DNA from: Blattabacterium cuenoti
GTDB lineage: Bacteria; Bacteroidota; Bacteroidia; Flavobacteriales; Blattabacteriaceae
Direction: 5' to 3'
NCBI RefSeq assembly: GCF_014251335.1
Contig: NZ_CP059186.1
Span: forward strand, 560,289 to 624,288
DNA: 64,000 bases
The stretch's first letter is position 1. Every line of letters begins with the position of its first letter. Both the position numbers and the translations under genes were made by a program. Of the stretch, positions 40,684 through 50,685 are shown piece after piece. Under the pieces are notes generated by a model, which was given only the letters and a program-made list of their open reading frames with translations, searched no databases and was not told where the DNA came from.

Positions 40684-40723
40684 AAATAGATAAAGTTTGT
40701 CGGAGAACAAACTTTATCTATTT
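40684..40723. terminator. Perfect 17-bp stem-loop between convergent hup and pdxH
   Basis: The arms 40684-40700 and 40707-40723 are exact reverse complements around the 6-base loop CGGAGA. The core is GATAAAGTTTGT. With A-rich and T-rich flanks on either side it could stop transcription from both convergent genes (hup ends at 40674, pdxH at 40743). It is the clearest intrinsic-terminator-like hairpin in the window. Confidence 0.8.
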
Positions 40724-40742
40724 GTTATTTATTTCCATATTC

Positions 40743-41393
40743 TTATGGAGATAATCTGTACAAGATCCATTTTTTTTCTTTTCCTAAAATATAAACAAGT
40801 CTATCATGAAGTCTATTAGGTTGTCCTTGCCAAAATTCCATTTTATAAGGTTTTACAACATATCCTCCCCAATCAAAAGGGCGTTTTATAATTTTTTTAA
40901 CAAAAAAATTGTTCCATTTCTTATATTGTTTTAATAAATATTCTTTAGACGAAATAATCATACTTTGTCTAGAGACCCAACTTCCAATTTGATTTCCTCT
41001 AGGTCTGTTATGAAAATATTCATCTGACTTTTTTCTTTTAATTTTTGATGTTATTCCTTTAACAATAATTTGTCTTTCCATATTTTTCCAATAAAAAGAA
41101 ATACATACTTTTGGTATGTTTTGAATTGCTCTTCCTTTCAAACTATGATAATTTGTATAAAAAATAAATCCGTCTTTGGAATATTCTTTTAATAAAACAA
41201 CTCTAGTTTCTGGCCCTCCATCTGCCCCTATAGTAGAAATAGACATAGCATTAACTTCTTCGTTATCTTTTTGAAATGATTTTTCTTGTTCAAACCAATA
41301 ATCAAACAAGGAAAAAGGTTCTTTTGGGACTTCAGATTCCAATAAAGGATTTTTTGTATAGTTCTTTCTAAGATTACTTAAATCAATAGTCAT
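40743..41393 (-). CDS. pdxH: Pyridoxamine 5'-phosphate oxidase
   Basis: This protein of about 216 residues has the FMN-binding split-barrel pattern: VVLLKEYSKDGFIFYTNY, KGRAIQNIPKVCISFYW, and the C-terminal WGGYVVKPYKMEFWQG then RLHDRLVY. It oxidises pyridoxine or pyridoxamine phosphate to pyridoxal phosphate, the final step of the pathway that includes PdxA. I use ATG 41393 (MTIDLSNLRKNYTKN), which matches homologues; an in-frame TTG lies nine codons upstream. Confidence 0.95.
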   Translation of the reverse strand: MTIDLSNLRKNYTKNPLLESEVPKEPFSLFDYWFEQEKSFQKDNEEVNAMSISTIGADGGPETRVVLLKEYSKDGFIFYTNYHSLKGRAIQNIPKVCISFYWKNMERQIIVKGITSKIKRKKSDEYFHNRPRGNQIGSWVSRQSMIISSKEYLLKQYKKWNNFFVKKIIKRPFDWGGYVVKPYKMEFWQGQPNRLHDRLVYILGKEKKWILYRLSP

Positions 41394-41475
41394 AATATCA
41401 CAAATCTTAATATAAGACAAAAATATACTAACTTTATCTAGTTAAGTAATATAAAAAAATAAAACACACATTATC

Positions 41476-41549
41476 GGCGTGATAGCTCAGTTGGTTAGAG
41501 CGTTGGATTCATAACCCAGAGGTCGGGGGTTCAAATCCCCCTCACGCTA
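41476..41549 (+). tRNA. tRNA with CAU anticodon, probably elongator tRNA-Met
   Basis: The 74-base cloverleaf has acceptor GGCGTGA/TCACGCT (one G-T pair at the end), D-arm GCTC/GAGC, anticodon loop TTCATAA (CAU), and T-arm GGGGG/CCCCC with loop TTCAAAT, discriminator A. The anticodon stem TTGGA/CCCAG has an A-C mismatch next to the loop. CCA is not encoded. A second CAU tRNA is at 59357. Elongator Met is favoured here, but Ile2 cannot be excluded. It lacks the unpaired 1-72 position typical of bacterial initiators, apart from the G-T. Confidence 0.93.
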
Positions 41550-41590
41550 CAAAAAATGAATTATCATTGTTTTTTTGTAAAACAAAGAAT

Positions 41591-42724
41591 ATGTATTTTT
41601 CTGTTTTAAATTACTTTCTATTAAGAAAATTACATACTTTATATAAAATTATAAATATTAATAATTTATCGAATTCAATTACTTTTGTATTTTCGAAAAA
41701 AAATAAATTAAAAATTATATGGGGATTAGATTCAAAAAATTTAATTTTTACATATGTCAAGATAAATATTAAAAAATATACTAAAGGAAAAGTGACTGTA
41801 TCTATAAAATTTATGATAGATCTTCTAAATACGTTTTCAAATGAAAAACTTTTTCTAAAGAAAAAAAAAAATACACTTAATATTTATTCCAAGCAGGGAG
41901 TTTATGAAGTTCCTACTTGTCGAAACCATAACAATACCTCTCTTTATCCATTAGGGAAATATTCTTCTGTAAGAATTTCTTTATTTTCAAATATTTTTTT
42001 AAAAATATTAAATAAAGTTTTATTTAATATTGGAGACGAAAAATTGAAACCTATACTCAATGGAGTATTTTTTCAATTTTTTACCAATGAAGCCAATTTT
42101 GTTTCTACAGACACTTATAAACTAGTTAAATATACTATAAAAAATTTTAAAACGAATCAAAATATACAATTTACTGTATCTCGAAAACATCTTTATATAG
42201 TTAAGGAAATTCTAAAGAATGAAAAAAAAAATAATATGATTTTTCTCATAATTTTCAATAAGAATATTATTTTTCATTTAAAAAATTATATTTTTTCATG
42301 TCAACTAATAAATGAAGAATATCCAGACTATCATTCTATTATTCATCATAATAAATGTCAAGTATCTCTTATTATTAATAAATTGTTATTGTTAAATACT
42401 ATTAAAAGAATTTCTATTTTTTCTAAAAACAAAAAAAATTTTATTGATTTTCATTTTAATCATAATGAATTAAAAATTTGTGATCAAAATACGATTGATA
42501 TTCATAATTTGATCTCAAGAATTGACTGTAAAATTGTTTTTAATGACCTGAAAAATATGAAAATAGGTTTTAACTCTCAATTTTTAATTGAAGTTTTATC
42601 TTCTTTGAATGAAGATTTTGTTTTTTTTGACCTATATCATAATATGGGAGTTTTAAGACCTTTATATAACAAAAAAAAAGAAGAATCAATTTTTATATTG
42701 ATTATGTCTACAATAAAAATATGA
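41591..42724 (+). CDS. dnaN: DNA polymerase III beta sliding clamp, diverged
   Basis: The protein of about 377 residues aligns by pattern with DnaN: ILNGVFFQF, FVSTDTYKLVKY (the clamp's typical domain-two block), GFNSQFLIEVL, and an end (FILIMSTIKI) that resembles the hydrophobic C-terminus near the partner-binding pocket. It forms the ring that tethers polymerase. It is unusually basic and diverged, and contains an in-frame A11 tract. I use ATG 41591 (MYFSVLNYFLL), as the upstream in-frame TTG would add 8 residues close to the tRNA. Its stop overlaps the pheT start by 4 bases. Confidence 0.88.
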   Translation: MYFSVLNYFLLRKLHTLYKIININNLSNSITFVFSKKNKLKIIWGLDSKNLIFTYVKINIKKYTKGKVTVSIKFMIDLLNTFSNEKLFLKKKKNTLNIYSKQGVYEVPTCRNHNNTSLYPLGKYSSVRISLFSNIFLKILNKVLFNIGDEKLKPILNGVFFQFFTNEANFVSTDTYKLVKYTIKNFKTNQNIQFTVSRKHLYIVKEILKNEKKNNMIFLIIFNKNIIFHLKNYIFSCQLINEEYPDYHSIIHHNKCQVSLIINKLLLLNTIKRISIFSKNKKNFIDFHFNHNELKICDQNTIDIHNLISRIDCKIVFNDLKNMKIGFNSQFLIEVLSSLNEDFVFFDLYHNMGVLRPLYNKKKEESIFILIMSTIKI

Positions 42725-44784
42725 AAATATCATTGAATTGGCTTAAAAAATATGTATTTCCTCTTAATATAGATGAGAACGAAATTTCCAATATATTGAC
42801 TGATATTGGATTAACAGTAAAAGGGATCAATAATACGGATAAAGATTTTATTTTAGATATGGAAATAACTCCTAATCGTACAGATGCGATGAGTCATTAC
42901 GGGATTGCGCGTGATTTATACGCTGTATTGAGATTTCGGGGATATAAAGTCGATTTGTTAAAACCAGGAATCAATGAAAAAATCAATTGTAATAATAAAT
43001 CTCGTATTCAAATTTTTGTAAAAATACAAGAAAAATGTGTAAGATATTCCGGAATGTTTATTTCAAAAATAAAAATAGAGCCATCTCCATATTGGTTAAT
43101 TTCTATATTAAAATCTATAGGGATAAAATCTGTAAATAATATAATAGATACAATGCATTTTGTTATGTACGAATTGGGCCAACCTATACATGTTTTTGAC
43201 ATGGATAAAATAGAGGATGGAAAAATTATAATAAAAAATGCGGAAAAAAATACAGATTTTAAATTATCAGATAATATAACAATTAAACTTGATGAAGAAG
43301 ATTTAGTTATTTATGATACTGTAAAACCATTATCTATAGCTGGAATGATCAATAATATTAAATCTAATATACATATTAGAACTAAAAATATTTTTATTGG
43401 AAGCGCTTGTTTTAATCCTAACATTATACGGAATATTAGAAAAAAACATTTTTTAAAAATAGAAACACAACATCTTTTTGAAAAAGATATAGATCCTAAT
43501 CAGACTATATTCACTCTACAAAGAGCATCTTTTCTTATAAAGAAGATGATAAAAAATCAAATAATATGCTCAGATATAATTGATTTTTATCCTAATCCTA
43601 TATCTTTTTCAAAAATAAAACTCCGTTATAATAAAATTGTAAATATTATAGGAAGAAAAATATCGAGAAAAAAAATAAAAAAAATTTTGTTTTTGTTAGA
43701 AATGATGATTCATTATGAAAATGATAAATATTTATTTATTAGTGTCCCTTCCTATAGAACAGATGTTCAAAGGGAAATAGATGTAATTGAAGAAATATTA
43801 CGTATTTATGGTATTCATAAAATACCAGTATATAATAAAAAAATCAAAATTACTACATTTCCTAAATTTTTTCATAAAACAGAACATGAAATACAAAAAA
43901 TATTTTTGGAACAATTAGTTTGTTATGGATTTCAAGAAATTATTTCTTCTACTATAATAAATGAAAAAGAATATTCTTATTTACTTAATTCTTTTTTTAA
44001 TAGAAAAGAGATTAGGGTTATGAATCCAGTGAATCAAAGTTATAAATTCATGCGTTCTAGCTTATTATTTAACATGATTGATTGTATCAAATACAATTAT
44101 AATAATAACCGAATTGATTCTGATATAATCAAATTTTTTGAATTAGGGAAAGTATATTTTAAAATAAATAATGAATTTTTAGAAAAAACCTGTCTTGGAA
44201 TAGTTATTTCACAAAAAGAAAAAACTGAATCTAAAAATTATCTTTTTTTTTATTTAAAAGGAATTATTGAACAAATTTTTCAAAAAAGTGGAATATATAA
44301 TTATACTCAAATACTTTCCAAACATCCATTATTAGAAAATGGAATTTCTATGTTATACAATCATAAAAATTTAGTAGAAATTGGAAAATATAAAAATAAT
44401 GTTTTAAAAAAAAATGAAATATTTTATGCAGAAATTGATTGGCAATATTTGATATCTCTTATTCAAGAAAAAAAAATAATTTATGTTCCGTTTTCCAAAT
44501 ATCCTATATCAAGAAGAGATTTATCTTTATTAGTCGATAAAACTTTTTCATTCGAAAAAATAAATCAACTAATTAAAAAAAAAGAAAATAATATAATAAA
44601 AAAAATTAAAATATATGATTTATATGAAGGTGTAAATTTTCCTATTTCAAAGAAATCTTATACTGTAAGTTTTTTTTTTGAAAGTCAAAAAAAAACATTG
44701 ACTGATAAAATTATTAATAATTCAATGAAAAAAATTGAATTATTTTTGAAAAAAAAATTAAAAGCTGAAATAAGAGAAAAATAA
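42721..44784 (+). CDS. pheT: Phenylalanyl-tRNA synthetase beta subunit lacking the tRNA-binding OB domain
   Basis: The 687-residue protein begins like PheT (MKISLNWLKKYVFP, ILTDIGLTVKG) but passes directly, near residue 38, to the B3/B4-type core (LDMEITPNRTDAMSHYGIARDL). The EMAP-II-like tRNA-binding domain of about 110 residues that normally separates these parts is missing. The B5 region and C-terminal anticodon-binding domain (YPISRRDLSLLVDKT) are present. Usual bacterial PheT is about 790-800 residues. With PheS it charges tRNA-Phe; the core is intact, so activity is likely. It is coupled to dnaN by an ATGA overlap. Confidence 0.93.
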   Translation: MKISLNWLKKYVFPLNIDENEISNILTDIGLTVKGINNTDKDFILDMEITPNRTDAMSHYGIARDLYAVLRFRGYKVDLLKPGINEKINCNNKSRIQIFVKIQEKCVRYSGMFISKIKIEPSPYWLISILKSIGIKSVNNIIDTMHFVMYELGQPIHVFDMDKIEDGKIIIKNAEKNTDFKLSDNITIKLDEEDLVIYDTVKPLSIAGMINNIKSNIHIRTKNIFIGSACFNPNIIRNIRKKHFLKIETQHLFEKDIDPNQTIFTLQRASFLIKKMIKNQIICSDIIDFYPNPISFSKIKLRYNKIVNIIGRKISRKKIKKILFLLEMMIHYENDKYLFISVPSYRTDVQREIDVIEEILRIYGIHKIPVYNKKIKITTFPKFFHKTEHEIQKIFLEQLVCYGFQEIISSTIINEKEYSYLLNSFFNRKEIRVMNPVNQSYKFMRSSLLFNMIDCIKYNYNNNRIDSDIIKFFELGKVYFKINNEFLEKTCLGIVISQKEKTESKNYLFFYLKGIIEQIFQKSGIYNYTQILSKHPLLENGISMLYNHKNLVEIGKYKNNVLKKNEIFYAEIDWQYLISLIQEKKIIYVPFSKYPISRRDLSLLVDKTFSFEKINQLIKKKENNIIKKIKIYDLYEGVNFPISKKSYTVSFFFESQKKTLTDKIINNSMKKIELFLKKKLKAEIREK

Positions 44785-44786
44785 AA

Positions 44787-46235
44787 CTATATAAAATCAG
44801 ATAAGTTTTTTAAAACTTTTTTTAATCCAGTTTCTTGTTCTATAATTTTTGATATTTCTTCTATGTGAATTCTTTTTTGCTCCATATTATCTCTATATCT
44901 TATGGTTACTGTATTTGTTTTTAGAGTATTATAATCTACAGTAAAACAAAATGGAGTTCCTATAGCATCTTGTCTTCGATATAATTTTCCAATGGATTCT
45001 TTTTCATCGTAAACTAATCTATGATGAACCCTTATGTCATTAAATATTTTTTTGGCAATTTCTGGTAATCCATCTTTTCTAACTAATGGAAATATGGCAG
45101 CTTTAATTGGGGATAAATAATAGGGGAGTTTTAATACTATACGTATTTTTCCATTTTTTAATCTTTCTTTTTTTAAGGAAGAAGAAAATATAGCTAAAAA
45201 AAGACGATCTAATCCTAAAGACGTTTCTATAACATAAGGAATATAATTCCTATCCAATTCAAAAATTCTTAATTTTTTTTTTGAAAAAAGTTCATGATTT
45301 CTTAAATCAAAATCTCTACGAGAATGAATTCCTTCTAATTCTTGAAATCCAAAAGGAAAGTGAAATTCTATATCTGATCCCGCACTCGAATAATGAGATA
45401 AATGATCATGATCACATAATTTATAATATTTTTTATCTTCTAAGTTTAATTCTAAATGCCATTTTAATCGGTTTTTTTTCCAATACTCATACCATTTAAT
45501 TTCTTCTTCGGGAAGAATAAAAAATTGCATTTCCATTTGTTCAAATTCCCGCATCCTAAATATAAATTTTCTTGCAATAATTTCATTTCTAAATGATTTT
45601 CCTATTTGTGCAATTCCAAATGGAATTTTCATTCTATTAGATTTTATAATATTCTTAAAATTAGAAAATATACCTTGAGCTGTTTCGGGACGAAGATATA
45701 AATCTTTTTCATTTTCATTTTTAATTTTGAACATCATATTGAAATAACGAATTTTTGTCCAATTTTTTCTTTTAAAAACAGGATCAAAAATGCACAATTC
45801 ATCAATTAAAATTTTTATATCTTCCAAATCTTTTTTTTTCAAAGATTGAGATAAACGAGATAATATTTTTTCTTTTTTTTTAGGATTATTTAGAAAATTT
45901 TTTTCTACATATTCTTGAATTAAAATTTCAGGACAATATCTCTTGTTAGAATCTTTATTCTCAATTAATAATTCATTAAATTTATCAACATGACCAGATG
46001 CATGCCAAATATTAGAATGCATAAGAATAGAAGAATCTACTCCTACTATATTTTCATGAAGTTGAGTCATTGACTTCCACCAAAATTCTTTTATATTATT
46101 TTTTAACTCCACTCCATGTGGACCATAATCATAAATCGCATTTAATCCTCCATAAATTTCGCTGGAAGGAAAAATGAAACCATAAATTTTTGCGTGAGAA
46201 ATTAAAAAATCAAAAAAATGACTACATTTTTTCAT
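44787..46235 (-). CDS. glyS: Glycyl-tRNA synthetase, homodimeric class II type
   Basis: The 482-residue protein has the single-chain GlyRS pattern: GFIFPSSEIYGGLNAIYDYGPHG at the start, read in parts as motif 1 region, LRPETAQGIFSNF, FRMREFEQMEMQFF as motif 2, and VIETSLGLDRLFLAI as motif 3. A C-terminal anticodon-binding domain follows (about residues 380-480). It charges tRNA-Gly. Its stop faces pheT 2 bases away, and its start overlaps the trxB stop by 4 bases. Confidence 0.95.
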   Translation of the reverse strand: MKKCSHFFDFLISHAKIYGFIFPSSEIYGGLNAIYDYGPHGVELKNNIKEFWWKSMTQLHENIVGVDSSILMHSNIWHASGHVDKFNELLIENKDSNKRYCPEILIQEYVEKNFLNNPKKKEKILSRLSQSLKKKDLEDIKILIDELCIFDPVFKRKNWTKIRYFNMMFKIKNENEKDLYLRPETAQGIFSNFKNIIKSNRMKIPFGIAQIGKSFRNEIIARKFIFRMREFEQMEMQFFILPEEEIKWYEYWKKNRLKWHLELNLEDKKYYKLCDHDHLSHYSSAGSDIEFHFPFGFQELEGIHSRRDFDLRNHELFSKKKLRIFELDRNYIPYVIETSLGLDRLFLAIFSSSLKKERLKNGKIRIVLKLPYYLSPIKAAIFPLVRKDGLPEIAKKIFNDIRVHHRLVYDEKESIGKLYRRQDAIGTPFCFTVDYNTLKTNTVTIRYRDNMEQKRIHIEEISKIIEQETGLKKVLKNLSDFI

Positions 46236-47191
46236 GTTATTGATTCAAGATATAAAGATAAATACTTTTCTAAATCTAATGCGGCCATGCATCCAGTTCC
46301 AGCAGAAGTAATAGCTTGACGATAATCAGGATCTTGCACATCTCCTGCAGCAAATACTCCAGGTTTACTAGTTATAGTTTTTCCTTTTTGTACAACAATA
46401 TATCCTTTTTCATCCAAATCTAATTCATTTTTAAAAATTTCTGTATTAGGAACATGACCTATCGCAATAAATAAGCCACTAATTAAAATATTTTTACTAG
46501 TTTCAGTTTTTTGGTTAAAAATTTTAATACCTTCTAAAAAATTATCTCCAATAATTTCTGTAACATTGGAACAAAAGAAAACTTTAATATTTTTTTTCCT
46601 TAAAATACGATATTGTAAAATTTTGGATGCTTTAAAATAATTTTTTCTAACTATTAAATATACTTTTTTACAAATTTTTGCTAAATAATTTGCTTCCTCC
46701 AAAGCTGTATCTCCACCTCCTACCACAGCTACATTTTTTTCTTTATGAAAAAAACCATCGCAAGTGGCACAAAAAGAAACTCCTAATCCTATAAATTTTT
46801 TTTCTTTATTGATTCCCACAAATTTCGGAGTAGAACCTGTAGCAACAATAACCCCTCTACTTTCTATACATTTTTTTCCATCTAAGAAAATACGATGCGT
46901 TCCTCCTTTTATATTGGATAAAACAACATGATTAACCGATTGATTAATTATTTTAGTATTAAAACGTTCTGCTTGTTTTTTACAATTATTCATGAGATCG
47001 TTCCCATTAACTCCTTCTGGAAACCCAAGATAATTATCAACATCAGTCGTCGTAGTCAATTGTCCTCCAGGTTGAACACCAGTAAAAAGAATAGGATTCA
47101 TATTAGCTCTTGCCGCATATATAGCTGCAGAATAGCCAGCAGGCCCAGATCCTATAATGACACAATTTTGTGTTTCTTTTTTAAAGAACAT
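46232..47191 (-). CDS. trxB: Thioredoxin-disulfide reductase
   Basis: The 319-residue flavoprotein has the FAD-binding IIGSGPAGYSAAIYAARA, the redox pair Cys141-x-x-Cys144 in SFCATCDGFF, the NADPH-binding VVGGGDTALEEANYL, and the C-terminal FAD block FAAGDVQDPDYRQ. It reduces thioredoxin with NADPH. It overlaps glyS by 4 bases (ATGA). Confidence 0.96.
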   Translation of the reverse strand: MFFKKETQNCVIIGSGPAGYSAAIYAARANMNPILFTGVQPGGQLTTTTDVDNYLGFPEGVNGNDLMNNCKKQAERFNTKIINQSVNHVVLSNIKGGTHRIFLDGKKCIESRGVIVATGSTPKFVGINKEKKFIGLGVSFCATCDGFFHKEKNVAVVGGGDTALEEANYLAKICKKVYLIVRKNYFKASKILQYRILRKKNIKVFFCSNVTEIIGDNFLEGIKIFNQKTETSKNILISGLFIAIGHVPNTEIFKNELDLDEKGYIVVQKGKTITSKPGVFAAGDVQDPDYRQAITSAGTGCMAALDLEKYLSLYLESIT

Positions 47192-47271
47192 AAAAATATT
47201 TATTTTTTTATTTTTTTATAAAAAATTATATTCTAAAATATTTTTTATTTTTATCATTTTATTAATCAATT

Positions 47272-47706
47272 ATGCATTATTTAAATTTCTTTATAAAAAG
47301 ACATTTACGTTTAAAAAAAATGAGAAATAGAACTTATATATTTTGCGTAATCAGAAATAAATTTTATTTCTTGACTCAAGAAGAGGTAATACGTCAATAT
47401 ATAATTTTTTTATTAAAGAAAATAAAAAATTATAAAAACTCCAATATATGGGTGGAATATCCTTTGAAAATAAATAAACTTAATAAACGACTAGATATTC
47501 TTGTTCAATTTAATAAAAAGCCACATATACTGATAGAATGTAAAATTCCAAAAATTTCTATTACACAAAAAACTTTTGATCAAATTTCTATATATAATCA
47601 AACCATAAAAGCTCCATTTTTAATGGTCAGTAATGGAATAAAAAATTTTATTTTTCAAGTTGATAAATACAAAAAAAAATTTTCATTTTTAAAACATATT
47701 CCATAA
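47272..47706 (+). CDS. Stand-alone HsdR N-terminal-like (PD-(D/E)XK) domain protein
   Basis: The 144-residue protein resembles the N-terminal nuclease domain of type I restriction HsdR subunits (HSDR_N_2 type). It has the helix TQEEVIRQYI, then RLDILVQF and HILIECKIP, giving Asp75, Glu89 and Lys91 of a PD-(D/E)XK site. There is no helicase, HsdM or HsdS nearby, so it is not a restriction system. Free-standing copies are conserved in Bacteroidetes with unknown function. Retention with an intact active site in this reduced genome is notable. Confidence 0.82.
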   Translation: MHYLNFFIKRHLRLKKMRNRTYIFCVIRNKFYFLTQEEVIRQYIIFLLKKIKNYKNSNIWVEYPLKINKLNKRLDILVQFNKKPHILIECKIPKISITQKTFDQISIYNQTIKAPFLMVSNGIKNFIFQVDKYKKKFSFLKHIP

Positions 47707-47720
47707 CTAATATAAAAAAA

Positions 47721-48734
<1,014 letters not shown>

Positions 48735-48760
48735 TCAATAATTTTTTTTTTGTTATAAAA

Positions 48761-50554
48761 TTAATTTTTCACTTTTAAAAAAGTCATAAAAGTAGATGAT
48801 GGAATTTCTACTTTCCCTATTTGACGCATTTTTTTCTTTCCTTTTTTTTGTTTTTCCAAAAGTTTTCTTTTTCTAGAAATATCTCCTCCATAACATTTAT
48901 CCGTAACATTTTTTCTTAAAGCTTTAATAGTTTCTCTTGCTATAATTTTTCCAGATACAGAAACTTGAATAGGAATACTGAATTGATGTTTTGGAATTAA
49001 TATAGATAATTCTTGACATATTTTTCTTGCCAAAAAGAAAGCTTTTGTTTTGTGAACTAAAAGAGATAAAGGTTCTACTCTTTCATGATTAATCAATACA
49101 GTAATTTTTTTTAAATCCGAATTTCTATAACCAATAAAATTATAATCAAAAGAAGCGTATCCATTAGAAATGGTTTTTAATTTATCATAAAAATCAAATA
49201 TAATTTCGGATAAAGGCATTTCAAACATAATTTTCACTCTTTTTGAAGTTAAATAATTATGATGACCAATCATAGTCCCTCGTTTTTCAATACATAATGA
49301 CATTACATTTCCTATGTAAATCTCTTTTGTGAGAATAGTAACTAAAACATATGGTTCTTCTACTTTTTTTAATTTTTCGATTTCTGGAAAATCTGAAGGA
49401 CTATTAATTAAAACCTTTCGATTATTTTTCATATCTACTCTGTAAGAAACATTAGGAATAGTAAGTATTACTGAAATATCATATTCACGTTCTAAACGAT
49501 CTTTCACTATTTCCATATGAAGAAAACCTAAAAATCCACAATGAAAACCAAATCCTAATGCTGGAGAAGACTCAGGAGTAAAAGAAAGTGCCGCATCATT
49601 TAATTGCAATTTTTCTATAGAAGAACGTAATTCTTCATATTGATTAGAATTAGATGGATAAATACTAGCAAAAACCATAGGTTTAAATTCTTCAAATTTT
49701 TGTATTGCTTTTATAGCTGGTTTATCAGCATCTGTTATGGTATCCCCTACTTTTACTTCACTTGTATTCTTTATACCAGAGACAATATATCCGACATCTC
49801 CTGTATTGATTTGATTCTTTGAAATACGTTTTAACTTCAAAGTCCCCACTTCATAAGCAGAATAAACTTTTCCTGTGGACATAAATCGTAATTTTTGTCC
49901 TTTTCGTATACACCCGTTTTTTATCCTAAATAAAGCTTCAATTCCTCGAAATGGATTGTATAAAGAATCAAAAATAATAGCTTGCAAAGGTGCATTAGGG
50001 TCACCTTTGGGAGAAGGAATACGTGTTACTATTTGATTTAAAATATTATCAATTCCTAGTCCATTTTTTGCACTAACAGGAATAATATCTTCTATTTTAC
50101 ATCCTACCAATTCCATGATCTCTTTCATTACGTCTTCTGGAATGGTATCAAACAAATCAATTTTATTTAAAACTGGTATAATGAATAGATTGTTTTTTAA
50201 TGCTAAAGAAAGATTAGATATTGTTTGTGCTTGTACACTTTTTGTACAATCAACAACGAGTAAAGCTCCTTCGCAAGCGGCAATAGAACGCGATACTTCA
50301 TATGAAAAATCAACATGACCAGGTGTGTCTATTAGATTAAGAATATATGTTTTATTCTTATATTTATATTCCATTTGAACAGCGTGACTTTTAATAGTAA
50401 TTCCACGTTCTCTTTCTAAGTCCATATCATCCAATAGCTGATTTCGTTTTTTCTCTGAAACTGTTTTTGTAAATTCTAATAAACGATCAGCTAACGTACT
50501 TTTTCCGTGATCTATATGTGCGATAATACAAAAATTACGAATATAATGAATCAT
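48761..50554 (-). CDS. lepA: Elongation factor 4 (LepA)
   Basis: The protein of about 597 residues is a translational GTPase, with AHIDHGKSTLADRLLE (G1), RERGITIKSHAVQM, DTPGHVDFSYEVSRS (G3) and NKIDL (G4). The LepA-specific C-terminal domain (YGGDISRKRKLLEKQKKGKK) is complete. LepA acts on stalled or misassembled ribosomes. I use ATG 50554 (MIHYIRNFCIIAHID); the longer open frame upstream would cross into the tRNA-Arg(CCG) region and is not conserved. Confidence 0.96.
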   Translation of the reverse strand: MIHYIRNFCIIAHIDHGKSTLADRLLEFTKTVSEKKRNQLLDDMDLERERGITIKSHAVQMEYKYKNKTYILNLIDTPGHVDFSYEVSRSIAACEGALLVVDCTKSVQAQTISNLSLALKNNLFIIPVLNKIDLFDTIPEDVMKEIMELVGCKIEDIIPVSAKNGLGIDNILNQIVTRIPSPKGDPNAPLQAIIFDSLYNPFRGIEALFRIKNGCIRKGQKLRFMSTGKVYSAYEVGTLKLKRISKNQINTGDVGYIVSGIKNTSEVKVGDTITDADKPAIKAIQKFEEFKPMVFASIYPSNSNQYEELRSSIEKLQLNDAALSFTPESSPALGFGFHCGFLGFLHMEIVKDRLEREYDISVILTIPNVSYRVDMKNNRKVLINSPSDFPEIEKLKKVEEPYVLVTILTKEIYIGNVMSLCIEKRGTMIGHHNYLTSKRVKIMFEMPLSEIIFDFYDKLKTISNGYASFDYNFIGYRNSDLKKITVLINHERVEPLSLLVHKTKAFFLARKICQELSILIPKHQFSIPIQVSVSGKIIARETIKALRKNVTDKCYGGDISRKRKLLEKQKKGKKKMRQIGKVEIPSSTFMTFLKVKN

Positions 50555-50584
50555 AATTGATTGATTAAGTTTAAAATAATAAAA

Positions 50585-50657
50585 TAACCTTGAAGGGGAT
50601 CGAACCCATACCATAGGAATCGGAATCCTATATTCTGTCCTATTAAACTACAAGGTT
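50585..50657 (-). tRNA. tRNA-Arg (anticodon CCG)
   Basis: The 73-base cloverleaf on the minus strand has acceptor AACCTTG/CAAGGTT, D-arm GTTT/GAAT, anticodon stem TAGGA/TCCTA with loop TTCCGAT (CCG), T-loop TTCGATC and discriminator A. The T-stem ATGGG/CCCTT has a T-T mismatch at 50-64. CCA is not encoded. It lies between pth and lepA. Confidence 0.93.
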
Positions 50658-50685
50658 ATTAAGTTATAAAATAATTAAAAAATTA

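Noticed and set aside
46928-47221. Open frame of 97 codons on the plus strand
   Set aside because: It is antisense to the conserved FAD-binding N-terminus of trxB and has no recognisable features.
50555-50614. Longer lepA starting at 50614
   Set aside because: The added residues are not LepA-like and the start would reach into tRNA-Arg(CCG); ATG 50554 fits the family.
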